Assembly (NCBI RefSeq): GCF_900116195.1
Contig: NZ_FOZW01000005.1
Span: 310,001 to 374,000, forward strand
Source of the DNA: Alloyangia pacifica
Lineage (GTDB): Bacteria; Pseudomonadota; Alphaproteobacteria; Rhodobacterales; Rhodobacteraceae
Reading direction: 5' to 3'
DNA length: 64,000 bases
This document shows positions 16,716 to 28,513 of this stretch, one piece after another. A program made the position numbers and the translations under genes. The first letter of the stretch is position 1. The number at the start of each line of letters is the position of its first letter. Under the pieces are notes generated by a model that was not told the origin of the DNA, did not search any database, and saw nothing but the letters and a program-made list of their open reading frames with translations.

Positions 16716-17489
16716 ATGAGAGAACACCTCAAATCCGCGATCGGACGCACCACCGCGACGCTGATGCCGCAATGCCAGTATCGCAACTGCATCTTCATCT
16801 TAGCCCATATGCGCTGCGGCTCCACGGCACTGTCAAATATCCTGTGCTCGCGTCCGGACGTAAACGGCTATGGCGAGGCACATATTCGCTACAAGAGCCG
16901 AGAAGCGCTTGGCCGTTTGGTCGTCAATCAGGCGCTTCGCGGCGGTTGGGCGCCGGGTTCGAAGTATCTCTTCGACAAGCTCCTGCATTCCCGGCACGAT
17001 GCGGAAGCGCCGCCGGCATTCTTTCAGGCACGCGCGATCTTCGTTGCGCGCCGCCCGAAGCCGGCCATCCGCTCGATCCGCAAGCTTTACGATGGGCTGG
17101 GCCGCGACGAATACGGAACGGATAGCGCGGCCGCCGCATACTATGTCGAAAGGGTCAACCGGTTGGTCGAACTCTGGAAAGATTTTCCGGCGGATCGCCG
17201 CGTTGGTTTGACCCATTCCGACCTCATTGGAGATCCCGAGGCGCAGCTCGCCAGGATTTCGAGCGCATTGTCGCTGCATCCACCGCTGGAGAACCGCTAC
17301 GAGAGCCCGTCGGCGTCACGCAAGGGCGGCGGTGGCGATCCGACCGCAAGCGGAAAGTTTACACGTATCGAAAAGCGTGCCGACGACCTCGCGCGGGACG
17401 AGGCCATTGATCTCGATATCCCACCCGAATTGGAGGCGGCAGTGACGCAGGCCTACGAGCGCTTCGTCACCACGGTGTCCGGCACCTAG
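16716..17489 (+). CDS. Sulfotransferase, third in the island, 257 aa
   Basis: The PAPS loop is FILAHMRCGSTALSNILCS near residues 18-36, the RSGST-like form with Cys in place of Ser. The second site is IFVARRPKPAIRSIRKLY at about residues 105-125. Sequences of this kind are common in marine bacteria among Stf0-like and LPS or polysaccharide sulfotransferases. No signal peptide is present. The gene follows the acyltransferase by 40 bases, so acylation and sulfation are probably expressed together. The ATG was chosen because the longer frame overlaps the acyltransferase stop and lacks a better ribosome site. Confidence 0.78.
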   Translation: MREHLKSAIGRTTATLMPQCQYRNCIFILAHMRCGSTALSNILCSRPDVNGYGEAHIRYKSREALGRLVVNQALRGGWAPGSKYLFDKLLHSRHDAEAPPAFFQARAIFVARRPKPAIRSIRKLYDGLGRDEYGTDSAAAAYYVERVNRLVELWKDFPADRRVGLTHSDLIGDPEAQLARISSALSLHPPLENRYESPSASRKGGGGDPTASGKFTRIEKRADDLARDEAIDLDIPPELEAAVTQAYERFVTTVSGT

Positions 17490-17505
17490 GCAGGAGAAAG
17501 AAAAA

Positions 17506-17532
17506 GGGCGGCCCGATTGGAGCCGCCCTTTT
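17506..17532. terminator. Bidirectional intrinsic terminator
   Basis: GGGCGGC and GCCGCCC form a stem around a nine-base loop, with an A-run on the left and a T-run on the right. It can end transcription of the sulfotransferase from the left and of the protease from the right. Confidence 0.8.
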
Positions 17533-17557
17533 GCATTGCCCGGGAAAGCCTGCCTGA

Positions 17558-20413
<2,856 letters not shown>

Positions 20414-21537
20414 ATGGATCATCCTGCGAATTCTGATTGCGAACGGGGCCTTCTGACCTCGCCTCGGCGTCCGAGGGCCGCGCCGGTTTGCAGCGACCTA
20501 AGCCGGGTAGCTCCGTTTTTGTCGGGAAAGGTGTTCTTTCTTTGGTCCGGTCGGGTTGAAATCTGGGCCGGCGCAGAAAGACATTTAAGAATTGAACCTT
20601 TTCCCTTTGGATCGAGAATTGTCGCGCAATAGCAATGCTGTGCATGCCGGGCGTCGGTGTGGCCGTTTTGCCCATTCGGATTGGTTCGCGACCCGGATGC
20701 GTCGAAATTTGGCGGCGAAGTGGGGCAAGTCTGGCGGGTTCGCCATACTTGGGCAGCGCTTGCGTCAATCGTCGGGTGAGGGTGCGGCGTGGCGTTTCTC
20801 GGCTCACGTGGATGTCGAGCAGCTCGCGACGGGAAGGAATCATGACGCCAAAGCGGCGCCGGTTCGAGTGCCCGCGAGACCTCGCCGTTCGGGCAGCGAT
20901 ATCAGGTATCTGGTTTCGCCGTCTGTATCGAACATTCTTGATTGGTCACAAATAGGGAAACAGTCATGAGGAAATTTTCAGAATGTTTTCTTTAGTTTCC
21001 GTAAATGGGACTTGCCGAGGTCGTTGCGCCGATTTTTCTCGACGAGGCGTATTCTTCGAATTCGGGGGACGTAGCGGTCCTGGATCGAATGCGGTGATTG
21101 GACGGCGATAGCAAAAATTGTGTTTAAAAACCGGCAGAACTGAGGCGCGAGGCTTTGCCGTGCGCATTTCACCGGTGCGCATCGACGTGGGTGATCTGGC
21201 GGAAAATTAAGTATTTGTTAATGAAATCACGCGAATTCTCGGACTTACCTTGGGTCACCTCATGTCCGAAATCTGCCACGAGGTGTGCCACGGTCTTGAC
21301 ACAGTTCGAGTGAGATAATTATTTTCAATTCGTGATATGCGGGGAAACGGAACCGCATGTAATTCTGGCTCTAGATGCCGACGGGGGAAATTTAGTTTCC
21401 AGACTGTGAAAAAGTTCTAGGCCGACCGAAATCATTCGGTCGCGCTGTGAAGTATTGTGCCCGGTCGCCGGGTGCGTGTGAAAACGGCAACCAGCATTTA
21501 TGCCGGATTGCGACTTTCGTATTATAGGGTGCGCGAA
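20414..21537. promoter_or_regulatory. 1.1-kb divergent spacer between the protease and the giant RTX gene
   Basis: No convincing gene lies in this spacer, whose right half is AT-rich. It holds three notable items. A 17-base string at 20921-20937 matches one at 6830-6846 with a single mismatch. The string CAAAAATTGTGTTTAAA at 21112-21128 closely matches one at 9554-9570. A perfect hairpin lies at 21423-21442. A TTGACA is present at 21296-21301, but no good -10 box is found at normal spacing. Long AT-rich leaders of this kind, repeated before RTX genes, suggest shared regulation. Confidence 0.5.
21423..21442. promoter_or_regulatory. Perfect 8-base inverted repeat with 4-base loop, giant RTX leader
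   Basis: CGACCGAA and TTCGGTCG flank ATCA about 95 bases before the giant RTX start codon. It could be an operator or a leader hairpin; there is no T-tract after it. Confidence 0.45.
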
Positions 21538-24500
21538 ATGAGTATTATCTTTGTAGACGGGTCTTATACGGGTGCGGGGACTCCTAATGGGGGTGAGCTC
21601 ACGCCCTTCCAGTCCATCGCGGCGGCACTTGCGGTCGCGGCAGATGGCGACACAATTCAGGTAGCGTCGGGCGTCTACGCCGAGAATCTTCTCGTGAATA
21701 AAGCGGTTTCCATCGTCGGCGCGGCCGATGAATCGGGCGCGCCGACGGTGCAGGTAGGGACCGGGTCGGGCGCCGCGATTACGGTAAGCGCAGAGGTTGA
21801 GGGCGGCACCGTCGGGCTGCAGAACCTCGTGACCGACGGCGGTAGCAACGGCATTCGTGTTGCAAGCACCGCGGAACTCAAAGAGCTCGCGATTTCAAAT
21901 GTAAGCATCTCGAACGCTTCCGGTTCGGGCTTTGAACTCAATGATGCCGAGGGAGTGGCCGCCGTCTCGATCGAAGGCTCTGAATTCGTCCGCAATGCGC
22001 TGGGTGGGTCGAACGGAACCGGCGATATCGTTATCTTCCAGTACCACGGCGATGTTACGCTTTCCGAGGTAACCGTCACCGGCGCCGAGCAGGGCACGAC
22101 ACCGCGCGCCGACAACGCGATCCAGATTTCCGGCTTCGAACAGAGCTCTTACGATGTGCTTGAACCGATCGGCAGCGTGACGATCGACGGTGTGCATGTC
22201 ACCGGGGACTACGACAAACCGCATCTGGCCATTCAGGGCTACACGGACCTCTCCGGCCTGACCATTGGCGAGTCGTCGCTTTCGGGTGCGAGCGGCTGGG
22301 GGGTATTGGCGTTCATCGATCCGATTGCCGATGGCACCACTGACGCGGTCAGCGCCACGCCCGGTCGGCCTGGCGCCTACGATGGAAGTGGCGCGGCGAC
22401 GAGCACGCTCGACCTCTCCGGTCTCACAGTGGTGAACAGCGACCTCACCGCGGAGCTCGACGTATTCGTCCGCGGACTGGCTGCCGCGGATATCCAGACC
22501 GGTACCGAGGGACGCGACGCGCTGAACATCTTCTCCGAGAACGATGAAGACCTGGGCGGCAATGATGTGCTTTCGGGCCTTGGCGGCGATGACACCCTCT
22601 TTGGCGGGGATGGCGACGATACGCTCGACGGCGGCGAGGGCACGGATGAGATGACCGGGGGCGCCGGCAACGATGTCTACGTCGCGGAGGCCGGCGACAC
22701 CGTGATCGAAGCGGAAGACGAGGGCGTCGATACGGTGCTGACCAAGGACACGTATACGCTCGGTGAAAACGTCGAGAACCTCGTGTTGATGGATGCCGCC
22801 GAGAACGCCGAGGATTTCGAGGACTTCGATCTTGGCGCGATCACCGATGGCGAGAACGACTGGGCCGTGAACAGTACGGCCAACAGCGACCAGGCGGTGG
22901 TGACCGACCCCGAGGACGGCGACAATCAGGTCTTCAAGATCTCCAGCGATCCCAGTTCCGGCGCTTTTGCCGGCCCTTATACACCAGGTCTCGACGTTGC
23001 GGCGGGGGAGTCGTCGACCAGCGCCGGTGCGGATTCCATGCAGATCGGCTTCACCTTCCGCGCCGTGGACCCCGATCCGTCGGACAATGCGACGCTCGAA
23101 GTCGACTTCGGCACCGAAGGGGCCACCGACCGTAACAATTTCATGCGCATCGAGAACACCGGTGACGGCCTGCGCATCGCGGTGTCCGACCCGCTGGCTG
23201 ACGGCAATTGGCAGACCGGTGATACGCTCAACGATTTCTCGGCCTTCACCGGAAACACGACGCTGATCGAGGGCGTGGATCCGACGGTGGAGCATCGTCT
23301 CATCATGGTGATGCGCTTCAACGACGGTGCCGACAATGACGTTGTCGATTTCTACCTCGACGATCTCTACATCGGCAGCTCGACGTCCTTCGAGAATTAC
23401 CGCGATTTCTATGGCTCAGGTGATCACGACGCGAACGCCGAGGCGAACCAGGTGTCGCGCCTGTTCTTCCGCACCAGCGCGGCCGGTGCAGAAACCGATG
23501 GTGCAGGCGGCTTGAACGAAGGCTTCTACTTCGACGACATCAGCTACTCGACCTTCGATGCGGCAGGGCCGTCGGGCACCGGCAACACGCTGGACAACAC
23601 GATCACCGGCAACAGCGGCGCGAACCTGCTGAGCGGCCTCGGCGGCGATGACAGCCTGTCGGGTGGTCTCGGCAACGACACGCTCGAGGGTGGCGAGGGC
23701 GACGACGTACTCGATGGGGGGCTCGGCAACGACAGCCTCGTCGGCGGTGCCGGAACCGATGTTGCGCTGATGAGCGGCGCCCGGTCCGACTATGATATCA
23801 CCCGCAACCCGGACGGCAGCTACAGTGTCACCCGCATCGCGGACCAGTCGATCGATCACCTGACCGGCGTCGAGGGTGTGCTCTTCGAGGATGGCATCAC
23901 CTACGAGCTCGACGCCAACAGCCCGGACTTCACGGGCGCGTTCCTGCGGTTCTCCGCGGATTTCGAGACGGATGCCTCGGCCTTTGTCGCAAACGGCTCG
24001 ACCGTGGCGCTCGAAGCCTCCGGCAGCAACGGTGTCGACTCGGCGGATGGCGGGAGCCACCTGCGCATCTCCGAAAGCGACTCTGGCGGCGCCTTCACCC
24101 GTTTCGACGGGTACCGGACGAGCGATGACGAGGGCGTTGTCACCAAGATCGCCATCTACCTCGATACCGGCATGGCGGCAGGCGAGGGTTTCGACTACTC
24201 GGTGGCGGCCAATAGCCAGGGCACAAACGCACACCTGCGCGACTTCATTTTCCACGTCACCCAGGATGCCACCACCGGCGAGCTTCTCGTCGGCGCCAGC
24301 AACAACTCCAACTATGATCCGATCAACAACCTCGAGACCGGCAACCACGCGGTCATCGACGCCTCGGGCTGGTACACGTTCGAGCACAAGTTCTACGAGA
24401 ACGCCGACGGCGAGCTCGAGGTGGCGATGAACGTCTACGACGCTTCGGGCGCCTGGGTCTTCACCGAGGTGCGCGCGGCCGGCGATGACTGGGACAGTTT

Positions 24501-27500
24501 CGGTGGCAACCGCTATGGCTGGTTCACCAACGTCGATGTGACCGGCGGCATCGCGGTGGATTCGCTGACCCTGGCCACCCTCGACCAGGGCCCGGTCCAG
24601 CTGGTTCAGGGCAACGTTATCCTCGGCCAGTTCGACACCATCCAGGAAGCGATCGACGCTGCCGGGGCCGGAGACACCATCCGTGTCGCTGCGGGCAACT
24701 ATGCCGAGCAGTTGGTGATCGACAAGGCGATTACCATCGAGGGCGCCGAGGGCGCCGTGCTCTCCCCGACCAGCGGCGCAGCGATCACCCTCTCGGGCGA
24801 TCTGGGCGGCGGTGACGTGGCGATTGGCGGGCTCGACATCGTCGATGGCGGCAGCGCGACCTACGGGGTCTTCGTGACCGACGGCGCGAATGTCGGAGAG
24901 CTCTCGCTGACGGACCTGTCGATCTCGGGCTTCGCGGGCTACGGCATCCGCTCCTCCGACGGCGGCACGCCCGAAGTACCGACGCTGGACGCGCTTACCG
25001 TCACCGACGTGGAAATGAGCAACAACGGCACCGGCGGTTCCAACGGCGCGAGCCATATCAAGCTCTTCGGCTTCGATGGCGACGCGACCTTCACCAACCT
25101 GACCATCGACGGCGAAGACGAGGCGACCCCGCAGAGCCAGCGCCCGGACAACGCGATCGAGATCACCGGCGCGATCAATAGCGACGGCAATGCCAATCCG
25201 GCTCCGGCGCACCCGCCGGCCTCTGGCAACATTGTCTTCGCCAACGTCGTGATCACGGGCAGCTATCACAAGAACCCGCTTGCGATCTTCCATTTCGCCG
25301 ACATTCTCGGGCTGGATATCCAGAGCCTCGATCTGAGCGATGCGCAAAGCAACTGGGGGCCGCTGCTGAACATCGACGGCATCACCAGCGAGACGATCGA
25401 TGCGTCGGGCTTCGTCATCGTATTCCCCGAGGGAACACCCGAGGGCATGTTGCTCACCGAACTGCAGGCGGAAAAGACCGGGCAGGGAGTTGTGGTCGAC
25501 ACGGCGATCATCGGCACCTCCGCGGCGGACTCGCTGCACGGCAAGTCGGGCAACGACTCGCTGTACGGCGGTGACGGCGACGATGCACTCTACGGCGGCA
25601 ACAAGCCGGGCAACGAGTTCGACGACGGCGAGGGCGATGACGCGCTCTACGGCGGCGCGGGCAATGACAGCGCTTACGGTGGCGAGGGTGACGACACGCT
25701 CGACGGCGGCGAGGGCGATGACGTGCTTGAGGGCGGCAATGGCGCGGACGAACTGTTCGGTGGCGCCGACAACGACACGCTGATCGGCGGCGGCAGTGCC
25801 GACCTGCTCGACGGCGGTTTCGGGGATGATCTGATCAACGCCGGCGGCGGCCGCGACATCATCTTCTTCAGCGCGGGCCAGGACACGGTCAACGGCGGCG
25901 CCGGCCAGGATACGCTGGTGCTCCTGGGGACGGCGGCAGACTACTCCATCGACCTGCTCGGAAGCGGGTCCTACCGGATCACCCGGGCGTCCGATGGCGC
26001 GGTCACCCTTGCCGAAAGTATCGAGAACCTGTCGTTCCAGCCCGCAGATCCGATCGACGCGGTGGACGACGCGTTCACCGTCGATGCGGGCGGCGTTCGG
26101 ACGCTCGACGTGCTGGCCAACGACGGCGGCGCGGGAATGGTCCTCGCGGCGACGGTGCAGGCGCCGGGTCTTGGCATCGCCAGCGCCTCGGGCGATGGCG
26201 GCGCGGTCGAATACGACCTTACGAGCGCCTACCAGTACCTCGACGAGGGCCAATCGGAAGAGGTCGAGATCCTCTACCTGCTCTCCGACGGCGGCAGTAG
26301 CAGCGATGTGGCACTCGCCACGGTCACCGTCGAGGGGGTTGCTGACGACGTCGGCGCCATCAGTGACAGCGACACGGCGGCGAACGAGGTGGCCGAGGGG
26401 CTGAGCGCGGGAGCCGAGGTCGGACTCACCGCCCTTGCCGTCGACCCCGATCAGGGAAGCACGGTCACCTACTCGCTGGTGGACAATGCGGATGGCGCGT
26501 TCGTCATCGACAGTGCAACCGGCGTGGTCACCACCGCGCAGGAGCTTGACCGCGAAGGGGCAGGCGGAGCGACCCGCGAGATCACCGTGCTGGCGACGTC
26601 CAGCGACGGCAGCACTTCGGAGCAAAGCTTCACCATCGCGGTGACCGACGCGAACGACAACGGCGTGAGCGTGCCCGTCGATGATGACGGCGCACCCAAC
26701 TCGGTGGCCGAAGGTGCCGCCAACGGCACGCTCGTGGGGATCACCGCGCTTGCCGCTGATCCGGATGTGGCCGACAGCGTTTCCTACAGTCTGACGGACG
26801 ATGCAGGCGGCGCCTTCCAGATCGACAACGCCACCGGCGTCGTCTCGGTGCTGAACGGTACGCTCATCGACCGCGAGGCCGATGCAACGCTCGAGATCAC
26901 CGTCCTGGCGACCTCCAGTGACGGCTCGACCGAGACCGAGACCTTCGTCATCGCGATCCAGGATGTCGACGAAGCCGACGTGACGGCGCCAGTGGATGTC
27001 GTGGGTGCGCCCGGCGGCTCCGTGCTGGAGAATGCATCGGTCGGCACAGCCGTGGGGATCACCGTATCGGCCTCGGATGCGGACGCCACGCAGAACGGCA
27101 TCACCTATTCGCTGGTCGATGACGACGGTGGTCGCTTCCTGATCTCGTCCACCACCGGCGAGGTGCTGGTCGCCGGCGCGATCGACCGCGAAGAGGGTCC
27201 GAGCCGCAGTATCACGGTCCGTGCCACCTCGCAGGACGGCTCCTTTGCCGACACCACCTTCGAGATCGCGGTGCAGGATGTGAACGAGTTCTCGGTGAGC
27301 GCGCCGGTCGATGTCGATACCGCCGAAAATGCGGTCGGGGCCGCGCCTTCGGTGGGCGACTACACCGGGATCACGGTCACGGCGGGAGACGCGGACGCAA
27401 CGACCAATGCCGTCAGCTATTCGCTGCTGACCGGCGCAAGCGAGTTCGACATCGACGCGACCACTGGCGCCATCACGGTCGGTGCGGGCTTCGATGCATC

Positions 27501-28449
27501 CGGTCCGGTCACCCGCTCGGTCACCGTGCAGGCCCTGTCGGCGGATGGCTCCACGGCGACCAGCACCTTCGACATCTCCGTGGGCGATGTGTTCAACATC
27601 ATCGACGGCACGGAAGACCGCGACAATCTCGGCGGCACCGCGGGCCGCGACGTTATCAACGGTTTCGTCGAGGCGGACCGCCTCTACGGGGAAGAGGGTG
27701 ACGACGTGCTAAACGGCGGTGCGGGAAAGGACCTGCTCGACGGCGGCGAGGGCGATGACCAGATGGCCGGCGGGCTCGACAATGACGACTACTACGTCGA
27801 CTCGAGCGGGGACGTGGTGATCGAAGCTGCCGGTGAAGGCGATCGCGACACGGTCTTCAGCACGGTGTCCATCACCGCGCTCTGGGACAATGTCGAATAT
27901 GCCGAACTGCTCGGATCGGACGATCTGACAGCGATGGGCAACGATCTCGACAACCGGATCGAGGGCAACGACGGGAATAACTGGCTGGAAGGGGGCCTTG
28001 GTCGCGACAAGCTCTACGGCGAAGACGGCAACGACACGCTTGTTGGCGGTGAGGACGTCGACCTGCTCTTCGGTGGCGATGGCGATGACCTTCTCATCGG
28101 CAATGCCGGTCGCAACGTTCTCACCGGCGGGTCCGGGGCGGACACGTTCCAGTTCATCACAACCCCGGCAGACGCCTCGACCTACGACCGGATCAAGGAC
28201 TTCAGCAGCGTCGACGGTGACAAGCTGAGCTTCTCTTCGAGCGCCTTTTCCGGGCTTTCCGGACCGGTTCTGGCCGGGCAGCTGGTGATGGGAACCGGGG
28301 CCCTCGATGCCGACGACCGGCTGATCTTCGATGGCCAGTCCAACAAGCTCTACTACGACGCCGACGGTGTCGGCGGGGCAGATCAGCAGCTGATTGCGCG
28401 GATCGACGACGTGACCTCGCTCACGGTCGACGACTTCGTGATCGTCTGA
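21538..28449 (+). CDS. Giant mosaic RTX protein with two beta-helix domains and cadherin-like repeats, 2303 aa
   Basis: In order the protein has: a right-handed parallel beta-helix domain (about 1-315), an RTX block (about 338-380), a beta-sandwich (about 420-675), a second RTX block, a second sandwich (about 800-1018), a second beta-helix domain (about 1025-1315), RTX block three (about 1320-1455), four cadherin-like repeats (about 1600-2018) and RTX block four with the C-terminus. The two beta-helix domains are recognisable duplicates. Such architectures belong to type I secreted adhesins or polysaccharide-active proteins; I found no catalytic motif such as the YGxDPH of AlgE epimerases. 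The ATG begins the folded sequence MSIIFVDGSYTG; the open frame upstream is not protein-like. It ends with a strong hairpin shared with fliI. Confidence 0.85.
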   Translation: MSIIFVDGSYTGAGTPNGGELTPFQSIAAALAVAADGDTIQVASGVYAENLLVNKAVSIVGAADESGAPTVQVGTGSGAAITVSAEVEGGTVGLQNLVTDGGSNGIRVASTAELKELAISNVSISNASGSGFELNDAEGVAAVSIEGSEFVRNALGGSNGTGDIVIFQYHGDVTLSEVTVTGAEQGTTPRADNAIQISGFEQSSYDVLEPIGSVTIDGVHVTGDYDKPHLAIQGYTDLSGLTIGESSLSGASGWGVLAFIDPIADGTTDAVSATPGRPGAYDGSGAATSTLDLSGLTVVNSDLTAELDVFVRGLAAADIQTGTEGRDALNIFSENDEDLGGNDVLSGLGGDDTLFGGDGDDTLDGGEGTDEMTGGAGNDVYVAEAGDTVIEAEDEGVDTVLTKDTYTLGENVENLVLMDAAENAEDFEDFDLGAITDGENDWAVNSTANSDQAVVTDPEDGDNQVFKISSDPSSGAFAGPYTPGLDVAAGESSTSAGADSMQIGFTFRAVDPDPSDNATLEVDFGTEGATDRNNFMRIENTGDGLRIAVSDPLADGNWQTGDTLNDFSAFTGNTTLIEGVDPTVEHRLIMVMRFNDGADNDVVDFYLDDLYIGSSTSFENYRDFYGSGDHDANAEANQVSRLFFRTSAAGAETDGAGGLNEGFYFDDISYSTFDAAGPSGTGNTLDNTITGNSGANLLSGLGGDDSLSGGLGNDTLEGGEGDDVLDGGLGNDSLVGGAGTDVALMSGARSDYDITRNPDGSYSVTRIADQSIDHLTGVEGVLFEDGITYELDANSPDFTGAFLRFSADFETDASAFVANGSTVALEASGSNGVDSADGGSHLRISESDSGGAFTRFDGYRTSDDEGVVTKIAIYLDTGMAAGEGFDYSVAANSQGTNAHLRDFIFHVTQDATTGELLVGASNNSNYDPINNLETGNHAVIDASGWYTFEHKFYENADGELEVAMNVYDASGAWVFTEVRAAGDDWDSFGGNRYGWFTNVDVTGGIAVDSLTLATLDQGPVQLVQGNVILGQFDTIQEAIDAAGAGDTIRVAAGNYAEQLVIDKAITIEGAEGAVLSPTSGAAITLSGDLGGGDVAIGGLDIVDGGSATYGVFVTDGANVGELSLTDLSISGFAGYGIRSSDGGTPEVPTLDALTVTDVEMSNNGTGGSNGASHIKLFGFDGDATFTNLTIDGEDEATPQSQRPDNAIEITGAINSDGNANPAPAHPPASGNIVFANVVITGSYHKNPLAIFHFADILGLDIQSLDLSDAQSNWGPLLNIDGITSETIDASGFVIVFPEGTPEGMLLTELQAEKTGQGVVVDTAIIGTSAADSLHGKSGNDSLYGGDGDDALYGGNKPGNEFDDGEGDDALYGGAGNDSAYGGEGDDTLDGGEGDDVLEGGNGADELFGGADNDTLIGGGSADLLDGGFGDDLINAGGGRDIIFFSAGQDTVNGGAGQDTLVLLGTAADYSIDLLGSGSYRITRASDGAVTLAESIENLSFQPADPIDAVDDAFTVDAGGVRTLDVLANDGGAGMVLAATVQAPGLGIASASGDGGAVEYDLTSAYQYLDEGQSEEVEILYLLSDGGSSSDVALATVTVEGVADDVGAISDSDTAANEVAEGLSAGAEVGLTALAVDPDQGSTVTYSLVDNADGAFVIDSATGVVTTAQELDREGAGGATREITVLATSSDGSTSEQSFTIAVTDANDNGVSVPVDDDGAPNSVAEGAANGTLVGITALAADPDVADSVSYSLTDDAGGAFQIDNATGVVSVLNGTLIDREADATLEITVLATSSDGSTETETFVIAIQDVDEADVTAPVDVVGAPGGSVLENASVGTAVGITVSASDADATQNGITYSLVDDDGGRFLISSTTGEVLVAGAIDREEGPSRSITVRATSQDGSFADTTFEIAVQDVNEFSVSAPVDVDTAENAVGAAPSVGDYTGITVTAGDADATTNAVSYSLLTGASEFDIDATTGAITVGAGFDASGPVTRSVTVQALSADGSTATSTFDISVGDVFNIIDGTEDRDNLGGTAGRDVINGFVEADRLYGEEGDDVLNGGAGKDLLDGGEGDDQMAGGLDNDDYYVDSSGDVVIEAAGEGDRDTVFSTVSITALWDNVEYAELLGSDDLTAMGNDLDNRIEGNDGNNWLEGGLGRDKLYGEDGNDTLVGGEDVDLLFGGDGDDLLIGNAGRNVLTGGSGADTFQFITTPADASTYDRIKDFSSVDGDKLSFSSSAFSGLSGPVLAGQLVMGTGALDADDRLIFDGQSNKLYYDADGVGGADQQLIARIDDVTSLTVDDFVIV

Positions 28450-28471
28450 ATTCCGTCGCCAAGACATCGTT

Positions 28472-28501
28472 GCGAGCCGCACCTTTCGGGGTGCGGCTCG
28501 C
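28472..28501. terminator. Hairpin between the giant RTX gene and fliI
   Basis: A perfect 12-base stem (GCGAGCCGCACC with GGTGCGGCTCGC) closes a six-base loop 22 bases past the RTX stop codon. Since fliI converges on it, it probably serves both strands. The T-tract is weak on either side. Confidence 0.65.
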
Positions 28502-28513
28502 GGCATTTGCAGA

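Noticed and set aside
21538-22480. Mannuronan C5-epimerase identity for the beta-helix and RTX protein
   Set aside because: The overall layout is similar to AlgE enzymes, but the YGxDPH active-site motif was not found in either beta-helix module.
23416-26625. A 1069-codon minus-strand frame over the giant RTX gene
   Set aside because: It is a shadow of repetitive GC-rich coding DNA. The plus strand has recognisable RTX, beta-helix and cadherin-like domains; the minus frame has none.
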